From assembly GCA_004335835.1 (NCBI GenBank), contig RWJK01001446.1, positions 2,121 to 65,531 of the forward strand: a stretch of 63,411 nt of DNA. The letters are read 5' to 3'. A model generated the notes under the pieces. The model was given only the letters and a program-made list of their open reading frames with translations, did no database searches and was not told the origin of the DNA. The position numbers and the translations under genes were made by a program. Every line of letters starts with the position of its first letter. Position 1 is the first letter of the stretch. The stretch is from Scenedesmus sp. ARA3. Taxonomy: Eukaryota > Chlorophyta > Chlorophyceae > Sphaeropleales > Scenedesmaceae. Below, piece by piece: positions 45,301 through 53,733 of this stretch.

Positions 45301-45898
45301 CATGGCGGCCAAGCTGCAGCACCTGCTGCCGCAAGTCCCTGAGCAGGAGCGGGCCACACTGCTGGGTGCCGGGCTGAGCCACCTGGACTATGCACACATA
45401 TGCGCAGTGATGGGGTGCAGTGTGTGGGGCCCTGAGTTGTTCAACTGCAGCGCGCCTGACACGGGAAACATGGAGGTGCTCGCAAAGTGAGTGAGGCGTG
45501 ACAGCAGTTTGAATCATATGCAGTATATGCACTTCGCTGTTGTAGTAAGTAGCCAGTTGGTGGACATAACCGTTATGAGGTGCTCGAAAAGTAACATTGA
45601 GGCAGGCAAAGGGCAGTGCATCAAACCAGGCTAGCTGGGATGATGCTTGCTTGTTGGAGTGGCATGTCTCGGTGCCCCCTGTAATGCACAGCAGTGGCAG
45701 AGGAGTTGCGGCATGCAACTGCATCATCCTGTGCTGTGGCTGGCTCATCTCGTTTGCTGCTGCGCAGGTACGGCACGCCCGAGCAGCAGTGCACATGGCT
45801 GCTGCCGCTGCTGCGCGGCCACATCCGCTCCTGCTTTGCGATGACAGAAAAGGCCGTGGCCAGCAGCGACGCCACCAACATCACCTCAGCCATCACCC

Positions 45899-45935
<37 letters not shown>

Positions 45936-46762
45936 TGGCAGCGGCAGCTGTTGCGGTGCTGGTGGCGGCAGCTATGTGGTGCAGGGCTTGAAGTGGTGGA
46001 CCAGTGGGGCAATGGACCCTCGCTGCAAGGTGGGCTGGCTGGCTGGGCGGGGCTGGGCGGGAAGAGGGCAGGGCGGTACTGTTGTAGCTGTGCTGCATGC
46101 GCTGTTGGCTGCATGCACATTGTGTGCAATGCAATGTGTGTCTGGTGGCGTCGAGTTCACACCGGTAGAGGTATGCTCGCTGGTTGCGTCGCAGGTCCGC
46201 TTCAGATTCGACTTGAAGGCAGCGCTAGTCCCCATCGCCGTCTTCATAGGCAAGAAAGGCACGCCAGCGGAGTTGTGGTCTGCTGACTCTATTTGAGAGA
46301 GGATAGCTACATGTGGGTCCTGGCACCATCTTGGATTTGATTCAAGAACACATTGCTTCTTGCTTGCTTGCTGCCGCTGCTGCTGCTGCCGCAGGTGGCC
46401 ATCTTCATGGGCAAGACAGACTCCTCAGCGCCGCCGCACCGCCAGCAGTCCATGCTGCTGGTGCCCATGGACGCGCCGGGAGTCAAGGTGCTGCGGCCGC
46501 TGAGCGTGTTTGGATACGACGACGCGCCACATGGGCACGCTGAGGTAGGTGTTAACATGCAGGTTGCAGAGTTTTCAAGCATGCAAATCAAAGGGTGTTG
46601 TTTAAGAGGTGAGGAGAACCGCCATGGGCTGTGAAGAGTGTGGGTGCGCTGCAGGTTCCTCATGCCAGGTAACAACTGCGTGACAGTGCAGGGCATCCAG
46701 CGCTGCTAGCCGCACACCTGCTGCCGTTGCGTTCCCATGCTGCTGCCGTTGCGTCTCCATGG

Positions 46763-46803
<41 letters not shown>

Positions 46804-49129
46804 GCAGGTGCTGTTTGATGGTGTGGTGGTGCCTGCCAGCAACCTGCTGCTGGGAGAGGGCCGCGGCTTTGAGATTGCACAGGTGGGCTGCTGCTGCGTG
46901 TGTGTGACTGTGCTGCTGTAGTTACCGCTGATGATGTGCCTTGGTACTGTAATTATTGCCTCAAGGGCACAGCTTCTGCTCTCGCTTCACAGGATGCAAC
47001 TCCTTTCCGCCAGCCCCTGAGTTTCTGCTGTTGCTTCAGACATGTCGACTCTCTTCCTTCATCGACAGTCTGCTGGCCCATGTATTACATACCCGCGGAA
47101 GTTTATATTTGCTGCCGTGTAGGGTCGGCTGGGCCCCGGCTGGCTGCACCACTGCATGCGGTTAAATCGCACAAGTTACTGCAGCTCAAGAATAGCACCA
47201 CTGCACACCTGTGTCTGACTGTGACTGTGGGTGACCGCCGGGAGGCTGGCCCCTGGCCGGCTGTGCCACTGCATGCGACTTCATTACGCCCCCCGCTCGC
47301 AGCTTCAACAACACCACTGACTGCAGATCCGTAATGATTTCACTGCAAGCATGCTGCTGACCGCAGGGACGGCTGGGCCCTGGCCGGCTGCACCACTGCA
47401 TGCGGCTGATTGGCATGTCGGAGCGAGCGCTGCGCCTGGCAGCAACACGCGCGCTGCAGCGGAACGCATTTGGCCAGCCGCTGGCAGCTCAGGTGCGGGT
47501 GCTACTGCTTCTGCTTATCTCTCTGTTGTAATGAAGTCAGTGGTAGGTGTGTATGGTTGTGCATGCTGCCTGCCTGCATGCTGGCAAGAGTGCAGCAGCA
47601 GCATCTAGATTGCCTGCTAGCCCAGTGTGCGGCCATGTCACAGCTTCCAGCTGCTATTGACCCATGGTCAAATAGTTTGACATACGTGCTGCATGTGCTG
47701 CCACGCCTCTGCTGTCCCTGCCATGCTGCTGCTGCCGCTGCCCCAGGGTGGCCTGCGGGAGGTGCTTGCGCGGCAGCGGGTGGCGCTGGAGGGGGCACGC
47801 CTGTTGGTGCTGAACGCGGCTGAGGCGCTGGACAGGTGGGCTGTCATGTTGTTGTGTGTCGTGTCATTGCAGTTGGGGATGGGCGCGCCTGCCGGTGCTT
47901 GATGCGGCTACGGCGCTGGACAGGTGGGGCAGATGAGGCCCTTACGTCACTTACTTCGGCGTTACATCATGAATGTTGGGGATGTTGTTGTGCTGCGCGT
48001 GGCCTATTGCAGGCTGCAGTGTGTGCAGCTAGCACTGGGAGGGGTTGCCTTGACAGCCTTCCTGCTGTTGACTTCGGCTTACTGCTGCTGCTTGCAGGGT
48101 GGGCCACAAGGCGGCTCGCGCTGAGATCGCTGCTGCCAAGGTGGCAGCGCCAGCTGTGGCACTGCAGGTCATCGACGCTGCCATACAGGTGGGCGCTGTA
48201 AAATGACAGTTCAGGCATGGTAAATGCACAACCGTTGACCTGCAAGCAATGCTGCACCGTACAGCTGTGGAGGAGTTTCTTGCTGGCAAGGAGTGCACGG
48301 CACACATGTCTGTCGTATTGCTGGTTGCTGATGTGCTGTGTGCTGAGAGCATAGTGGGCAGCGCACTTGGCGTTGCAGCATGCTGCTTGTGCTAGGCTGG
48401 TGCTGCCTGGGGTGTAATGGTACGGGTGCTGACAGTGCGTTGTAGTTGCATACCATGACGCTGGCATTGCTCGAGCGATTGAGGGTTCTTCTCCGCGCCT
48501 GCTGCTGCTGCTGCTGCCCGGCGGCGGCGGCTGCTGTAGATCCACGGCGGCGCGGGCGTGAGCCAGGGCGTGCCGCTGGGTCACCTCTTTGCCGCTAGTC
48601 ATTGTCCTCACTTGGCATAGACATTGTTTGGCCTGCCTGCTGCTGCTTCTGCTGCTGCTGCTGCTGTGCAGATCCACGGCGGCGCGGGCGTGAGCCAGGA
48701 CGTGCCGCTGGNNNNNNNNNNNNNNNNNNNNNNNNNNNNNNNNNNNNNNNNNNNNNNNNNNNNNNNNNNNNNNNNNNNNNNNNNNNNNNNNNNNNNNNNN
48801 NNNNNNNNNNNNNNNNNNNNNNNNNNNNNNNNNNNNNNNNNNNNNNNNNNNNNNNNNNNNNNNNNNNNNNNNNNNCCGCTAGTCATTGTCCTCACTTGGC
48901 CTAGACATTGTTTGGCCTGCCTGCTGCTGCTGCTGCTGTGCAGATCCACGGCGGCGCGGGCGTGAGCCAGGACGTGCCACTGGGTCACCTCTTTGCGACC
49001 GCGCGCACGCTGCGCATCGCTGACGGCCCTGATGAGGTGCACTTGGGCACGCTGGCAAAGCTAGAGCTGGAGGCAGCCGCAGGGGGGCGTGAAGGGCTCA
49101 AAAGCATCATGGGCCGCGCACGGCTGTGA
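38954..49129 (+). CDS. IBR3-like: APH/acyl-CoA dehydrogenase fusion (ACAD10/11, IBR3-like)
   Basis: Exons: 38954-39230, 39733-39862, 40386-40496, 41025-41208, 42395-42521, 43000-43128, 43671-44022, 44532-44611, 45300-45486, 45768-46029, 46395-46544, 46808-46882, 47367-47492, 47747-47835, 48098-48188, 48944-49129; all in phase, 851 aa, close to the family size of about 780-825. Residues 1-320 are an aminoglycoside-phosphotransferase-like domain with HGDFRLDN and LDWELATLG. Residues from about 420 form the acyl-CoA dehydrogenase: [69 protein letters not shown] and ADGPDEVH. Known family role: FAD-dependent dehydrogenation of (hydroxy)acyl-CoA, peroxisomal in plants, where IBR3 acts in indole-butyrate conversion. 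The C-terminus ARL fits the PTS1 consensus. A 40-residue Ser/Ala-rich insert lies between domains, and poly-Ser interrupts the dehydrogenase. Confidence 0.93.
39917..40121 (+). repeat. Two downstream copies of gene F exon 2 end
   Basis: Copies ending at 39980 and 40121 repeat the [18 protein letters not shown] segment (with changes) and finish in GGCCCAG or GGCCTAG before GTGGG/GTGAG donors. Confidence 0.92.
40639..40712 (+). repeat. Downstream copy of gene F exon 3 end
   Basis: It repeats [22 protein letters not shown] with two amino-acid differences and is followed by GTGTGG. Confidence 0.92.
41281..41804 (+). repeat. Three downstream copies of gene F exon 4 end (catalytic HGD segment)
   Basis: Copies ending at 41359, 41588 and 41804 repeat the [18 protein letters not shown] segment with its donor, about 215-230 bp apart. 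The middle copy is intact in frame. The first has lost a base inside the FRLDN stretch, and the third carries an insertion splitting HGDF and has GN for DN. Confidence 0.93.
41889..41998 (-). repeat. Two inverted copies of gene F exon 5 start
   Basis: On the minus strand, 41889-41912 and 41976-41998 match GTGCTGGACTGGGAGCTGGC, the start of exon 42395. The second extends into CCACGCTGGGC and has a TGA within the segment. They sit in the same intron as direct copies of the same exon start. Confidence 0.85.
42097..42243 (+). repeat. Two upstream direct copies of gene F exon 5 start, with CTG tracts
   Basis: At 42097-42122 and 42206-42243 the [11 protein letters not shown] start recurs, each preceded by a (CTG)n tract like the one before the true exon at 42395. 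Confidence 0.88.
42597..42639 (+). repeat. Downstream copy of gene F exon 5 end
   Basis: It repeats [14 protein letters not shown], close to the exon end, and finishes GCTGCCAG before GTGAGC. Confidence 0.88.
42771..42940 (+). repeat. Two upstream copies of gene F exon 6 start
   Basis: A decayed copy at about 42771 ([14 protein letters not shown]) and a cleaner one at 42892 ([14 protein letters not shown]) precede the intact exon at 43000. A fragment of the exon's later RDWAFY part follows downstream near 43213. Confidence 0.88.
43310..43500. repeat. AT-rich intron insert with an imperfect hairpin
   Basis: This stretch is markedly AT-richer than its surroundings. Positions 43318-43337 and 43352-43370 form an imperfect inverted repeat (GTAATTTACTAC... 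against ...AAAGTAGAAAGTAAGTTAC). TTTACTC recurs several times after it. It may be a small MITE-like insertion; no target-site duplication was identified. Confidence 0.4.
44406..44881 (+). repeat. Flanking partial copies of gene F exon 8
   Basis: Upstream at 44406-44436 is a copy of the start (WIIHPLNIE for WTIHPLNEQ) after TGCAG. Downstream at 44847-44881 is a copy of the end ([12 protein letters not shown] region, decayed) before GTGCGC. Confidence 0.8.
45050..45140 (+). repeat. Upstream copy of gene F exon 9 start with its CTG tract
   Basis: A (CTG)n-CAG acceptor is followed by [13 protein letters not shown] and [13 protein letters not shown], nearly the same as the intact exon at 45300. 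The duplicated unit is about 250 bp and includes the tract. Confidence 0.92.
46196..46262 (+). repeat. Upstream degenerate copy of gene F exon 11 start
   Basis: After GCAG the segment reads through [16 protein letters not shown] residues, resembling [10 protein letters not shown] of exon 46395. It is the most diverged copy in this gene. Confidence 0.55.
47121..47276 (+). repeat. Two upstream copies of gene F exon 13 start
   Basis: Copies near 47121 (after TGTAG) and 47226 repeat the [13 protein letters not shown] segment with changes ([16 protein letters not shown]). The intact exon begins at 47367. Confidence 0.88.
47893..47922 (+). repeat. Downstream copy of gene F exon 14 end
   Basis: It resembles the [12 protein letters not shown] end, with GCGCTGGACAG before GTGGGG as at the true exon end 47835. 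Confidence 0.8.
48539..48711 (+). repeat. Upstream copies of gene F last exon, 5' part
   Basis: Copies start near 48539 and 48672, each encoding [13 protein letters not shown], and the spacer between them (CCGCTAGTCATTGTCCTCAC) recurs after the assembly gap. The intact exon begins at 48944. Confidence 0.92.
48712..48875. other. Assembly gap (164 N)
   Basis: The run of N interrupts a copy of the last exon of gene F. Both edges lie in near-identical repeat units, so the true number of copies and the gap length are uncertain. Confidence 0.98.
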
Positions 49130-49182
49130 ACAAGTGAAGCCATACAGTTTGTTGCACCTACACTGTAGGGCTGAGCCGTTGC

Positions 49183-49865
49183 AGGACAGCTGGAGCTGCA
49201 GGCAGCAGCACTGGGCAGCGCTGCGCAGCATCATGCATGAGATGATGGTACTGCATCGCTGACGGCCCTGATGAGGTGCACCTGGGCACACTGGCCAAGC
49301 TGGAGCTGGAGGCAGCAGCAGGGGGGCGCGAGGTGCTTAAAAGCATCATGGGCCGCGCACGGCTGTGATAAAGCATGGTGCCACAAGGTGTGCTGCATAC
49401 ACAGCCCTTTGCAGGACAGCTGGAGCTGGAGGCAGCAGCACTGCGCAGCATCATGTGTTGTGCGCAAGTGTGATTATACTGCATTGCTAATGGGCCTGAC
49501 AGCCGGCCAGCGTGCCCAGGCTGATGAGGTGCACCTGGGCACACTGGCCAAGCTGGAGCTGGAGGCGGCAGCAGGGGGGCGTGAGGTGCTCAAAAGCATC
49601 ATGGGCCGCGCACGGCTGTGATTTATGATTCTACGCAGGGTGCTGCATACCCAGCCCTTTGCAGGACAGCTGGAGCGGGAGGCAGCAGCACTGAGCAGCG
49701 CTGTGCAGCATCATGTGTTGTGCGTGAGTGTGATTGTACTGCATTGCTGGCGGGCCATGCAGTACTGCTGCTTGAAGCTGTGATGGGTGTTGTGGTGTCA
49801 TCTGCAGCCCTTGCAGGACAGCTCCAGCCGAGCCTGGAGTTGGAGGCAGCAGCAGGTCTGCGCTG
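49183..49865 (+). repeat. Tandem copies of gene F 3' terminus including stop codon
   Basis: After the true stop (49127-49129) the exon end recurs at 49253-49369 and 49521-49621, both keeping [24 protein letters not shown] and a TGA stop. Between them, repeated segments with GGACAGCTGGAGC near 49183, 49413, 49663 and 49815 alternate with the copies. These are alternative 3' ends or 3' UTR sequence. Confidence 0.92.
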
Positions 49866-51353
49866 CTTGCTGCATGCCGTCAAGGGCCTGTTTTGGTTGT
49901 GGACGTCGTGGGTGTTTTTGGCAAACTGTGTGTTGCATCTGCAGCCTGTTTGCAGGACTGTTGGAGTTGGCTTGATGCTATCGAAGATGTTGTTGCTGGC
50001 GGTTGGCACTGCTGTGGGTGGGGTGGACAGTTTGCTGGTCAAATCTTCCGGCAAGTTGGAACAGCAGGACCCCTGTGCTGTACTTGGGTCGGCCGGCTCC
50101 TCTGGTCCCACTTTGCCAGCTGGCTGCAGCCCTGAATGTGCCTGCAGATAGCAGCAGCCTGGCCCAGGGCAGGAAGGTATGCACTCGCAGCAGTGTGAGT
50201 ATGCATGATGCTGCATTATGCTTGTAATAAATGCAATCGGTAACTTTCTTTATATGCAGCAGCTAGCACGCGCCAAAGAAAAGCTGTCCGCTGTTGAACA
50301 TTCGTGCATAACACAAGAGCGTTTCTGTGCGTGCACCCGGTTTTGCCCTTAGCAAACCGCAAACTCACATGTGCGGCAGCTGCCCACACAGCTTTGAAGT
50401 CAGCATCGGCTTGCCTTTTGTTTTCCGACAGGTGTAAGGGCTGCTGCTGCTGCTGCTGCCGATGCTGCTGCTGCCGATGCTGCTGCTGCGGTACATTGTG
50501 AACTGCGAGAGGGTAGGTACCTACTGGTTCTGGCACCATCTTAGACGGTTTGAGCTGCAGCTAGATGAGTGCCAGGCCCAATACCAGGATTTACAGAGCT
50601 ATCAGCACCACGCACGCTCTTGTCAATGATGGCTGGATGCTGATGCAGAGCCCTCCCTAGGCTGCCTGCGGTACAGTACTGCACTTTGTAATGTAGCACC
50701 ACCTGCGACAGCTCAGCAGGCATGCAGGCCTGAGCATAACCAGAGAAAACATGTGCTTGAACTTTGAATATTTGGAGCTGTTTGCACCGATCGTCTCGCG
50801 TACTGCACTCGCGAGGTGGAGGCTGTGTAACCAGTGGGGGCCTTTGACCCCACCCAGGTGCGACTGTTGGCGGCAAAGTTTCCAATTAATTACTTATATA
50901 CATTTAATAATTTATTTTGAAGTGGTTGATCGTTGGTCGGCCACCCTTATGAAAAGTCAGCGATCTGCCAGCTGGCCGCAATCTAGTGCCCTGAAGTGTA
51001 GCAGCATGAAGCGAGGCACAACACGCGCAAGATACTGTGAAAACGTGATATTTTTTGTTGTCTCAAGTAAAATCGCGCAAGCGTTAGCGTTTGTCGCGCA
51101 AGCAGGTGACATACGTGGGTGCGGACCCCAGGCCCCCCCCGGCTGACCTTGCCGCGATTGGGTGTGCTCTACACCCCCAACTGTAAACAATCAACATTCA
51201 CTGTTACAGCTCGATAGACTGCGTTATTTTGTGATGATAGCATAGTATTGCAACGAACGCACAGCAAGCCCACGCGGCTGGCTTCCCCGGGCTCAATCGC
51301 CTCTTCTCGAGCGGACACATACGGCAGCACAATCAATTATACATATAATATAA
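49866..51353. other. 3' flank of gene F and upstream region of the AP2 gene
   Basis: TGTAA at about 50223 is a candidate poly(A) signal for gene F. A CTG tract lies near 50438-50490. From about 50880 the sequence becomes AT-richer, with ATTAATTACTTATATAC near 50884 and TTATACATATAATATAA directly before the AP2 start codon at 51354. The last may act as a promoter element, or simply be an AT-rich leader. No coding exon was recognised. Confidence 0.4.
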
Positions 51354-51868
51354 ATGATGGCTAAAAACCAGAGCAGCAAGTTCAGGGGCGTGACGTGGAG
51401 CAGGCGACACAAGCGCTGGCAGGCAGGCATCAGCCTGCAGGGCAAGTGAGTGGCACACGGCCAGCCTGCCCTGCTCGTGGATTTGTGCGTGTACCTGCAG
51501 ACGTCACGCGCGTATGCACTTGTTGATCCCCATATGCCCTATGGCGTAGGGCCAGGGCCGTGCAGCAGCACCACCTCAGGCTTCAATTGCTGCTGTTGCT
51601 GCTGCTGCTGTAGGTTCCTCTACCTTGGCACATATGAGGATGAAGCGGATGCAGCCCGCATCTGGGACCTCGCTGCATTGAAGAGCCGCGGCATTTCAGC
51701 CCACACCAACTTTGAACTCGGCAACTATCTAAACCCGAGCGGCCAGATCATCGCAGTGGAGCGCCTGGATGCAGCAGTCAGCAGGCACCAGGCAAAGCGC
51801 AACCTGCAGCCCGCTGCATCGCCTGCTGAGAAGGCCCTCGCTGTGTTCCTAGGACCTGCTGCTGCCGC

Positions 51869-51903
<35 letters not shown>

Positions 51904-52148
51904 GTGATGATGATGAGGATGGAGATGATTCAGATTGGGCTCCAGACCGGCCGCTGAAGCAGCAGCGGTGCACAAGCGGGGTGAGGCGCAAGGGTATGCC
52001 GGCGGCTGTTCCCGCTCGCAGCAGCAACAGCACGAGCAGCAGCAGCAGCAGCGGCAGCGGCAGCAACAGCAGCAGCAACCCGGCGCTGCTGCCGGCAGGA
52101 CCAGCACAGGAGGAAGCAGCCGACACAAGCAGCGCAGCAGAAGCCGCT

Positions 52149-52191
<43 letters not shown>

Positions 52192-52316
52192 CAGCTCAAA
52201 GCGAGCACACAGGGGCACGTGCATACGCCTTGGCACCTACTGCTGCTGCTGCTGGTGGTGCTGGCGCTGACTCGTTGGTGCGTTTGTCAAAGGACTCAAG
52301 TTCTTGTGGAATGTGA
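51354..52316 (+). CDS. AP2-domain protein (AP2/ERF family)
   Basis: Two exons, 51354-51445 and 51614-52316, join in phase to 264 aa. The AP2 domain covers about 8-68, split by the intron: KFRGVTWSRRHKRWQAGISL, then FLYLGTYEDEADAARIWDLA and ALKSRGISAHTNFELGNY. The YRGV-type start, WQAGI strand, LGTY turn, amphipathic helix and NF end are all present; the usual AYD is IWD. In plants such domains bind DNA as transcription factors in the nucleus. After the domain comes a helical segment, an acidic GGDDDEDGDDSDW stretch that might activate transcription, a basic RRKG patch, and Ser/Ala repeats. A good alternative donor (GGG|GTGAGG near 51981) could splice on to the reading frame at 52618, making one longer protein. 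Confidence 0.85.
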
Positions 52317-52617
52317 AATTGCACAGGCAACCTGCAACCAGCTGTATGCCCTGCCAGCAGCTTTGAGCCATACCAAGGTTCAAGAGCAGCAGTGCCAGTA
52401 AGCAACGCAGAGATTGAGCAGAGCAGAACACTGCAGCCTTGCTTATCACATGCCCACTGCTTGCATGTATGTTTAACTCCGTGAACTCTCTGTCAACATG
52501 TTCAACCTTGCATGAGTTGCTCTATCTTACGGCTAAGCATTCAGACGTTGACGGCTGCCGCTGCCGCCGCTACTGCTTGTGCCGCTGCTCAACATGTAGG
52601 TTACTGACAACAGCAGC

Positions 52618-53733
52618 ATGTCACACTACACCCTGCACCTTGTCAAGCAGGAGCCATCAGCCCTGCCACCAGCCGGGTTTGAAAGGGTGACCTCAAGCGG
52701 CAGAGCTGCTGCAGCCAGCCACACGACCAGCAGCAGCGGCGGTGGCGTGACTGTCCTGTCTCCGTCTCTGCTGCTTGATCACCCAACGCAGCAGCAGCAG
52801 CAGCAGCAGCAGCATTCGCAGGATCTGCAGCAGCTGGAGCTGCTGCTATCGCCATACCAGCCACCACAGCAGCAGCAGAGGGATGTTTCTCTAGATGCAG
52901 CACACTTGGTGCCTGGCAGCATGCCTGGTGCTACTGTTGCACCAGCACTGCCCAACATGCAGCCTCATGTGCTGCACCCAGCCCTGTACCAACAGCAGCA
53001 GCAGCAGCAGCATGTGATGAGCTATGATGACTTTGAAGAGACAGATCTGCTGCTAGCTCAACTCCTGGACCTGCCTCCGCTGCAGCAGCAGCTGCCTCAT
53101 GTGTCAGCCCCACCACCACAGCAGCAGCAGCAGCAGCTGGTCTACCAGCACCAGGCTAGGTGCTGTCACCACCAGATGCAGCACCACCACCATCACCACC
53201 AGCAGCAGATGCAGCAGCAGATGCAGTGTGAAATGCCAGAGATGTTCAGCATGCAGGCTCCAGGGACATCCTTCATCACGCCCCAGCTGCAGCAGCAGCA
53301 GCAGCAGCAGCAGCACGCACCCATGCAGACGCTTGCTGCCGGCCCTGCACACCTGGCAGCTTCCGCCGCCGGCATTGGCAGCAGCAGCAGCAGCAGCAGC
53401 CATGGCAGCAGCTTCTTTGGTGACTCAGGCCTGCTGCTGGCGCTTGCACACGAGGTTGGCAACCCGGGGTTCTCACCCGTGGGGGTTCTGAGGGGCAGCG
53501 GAGGCTCCTTTGCTGTGGTGTCATACATCACCAGGAAACCCCACAGCAGCAGCAGCAGCAACAGCAGCGGCGGCGGCAGCAGCGGCGGCAGCGATAGGTG
53601 GTGTCCCGAGCCCTGGAGGGTGGATGTTTGGAACGGCAGGGCATGGCAGAACATTGGAACGTTGCCGGATCAGGCTGCGGCGGCTAAATCCGCGAGATAT
53701 GCCCTGGCATTGGTGGTCGAGGGCCGTCGGTGA
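52618..53733 (+). CDS. Gln/His-rich protein with degenerate AP2-like C-terminus
   Basis: A 371-aa frame starts MSHYTLHLVKQEPSALPPAG and stays open across many CAG tracts; non-repeat segments such as YDDFEETDLLLAQLLDLPPL look genuine. The last 60 residues, GGSFAVVSYITRK...WRVDVWNGRAWQNIGTLPDQ then AAAAKSARYALA, follow the strand-strand-strand-helix order of an AP2 domain (compare WQAGISL..GKFLYLGTYEDE in the gene just upstream) with a poly-Ser/Gly insert in the first hairpin. It may be the final exon of the upstream AP2 gene (an AG acceptor, ATGTAG|GTTACT, lies just before its ATG) or a separate gene. The acidic/hydrophobic motif resembles an activation segment. Confidence 0.6.
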   Translation: MSHYTLHLVKQEPSALPPAGFERVTSSGRAAAASHTTSSSGGGVTVLSPSLLLDHPTQQQQQQQQHSQDLQQLELLLSPYQPPQQQQRDVSLDAAHLVPGSMPGATVAPALPNMQPHVLHPALYQQQQQQQHVMSYDDFEETDLLLAQLLDLPPLQQQLPHVSAPPPQQQQQQLVYQHQARCCHHQMQHHHHHHQQQMQQQMQCEMPEMFSMQAPGTSFITPQLQQQQQQQQHAPMQTLAAGPAHLAASAAGIGSSSSSSSHGSSFFGDSGLLLALAHEVGNPGFSPVGVLRGSGGSFAVVSYITRKPHSSSSSNSSGGGSSGGSDRWCPEPWRVDVWNGRAWQNIGTLPDQAAAAKSARYALALVVEGRR

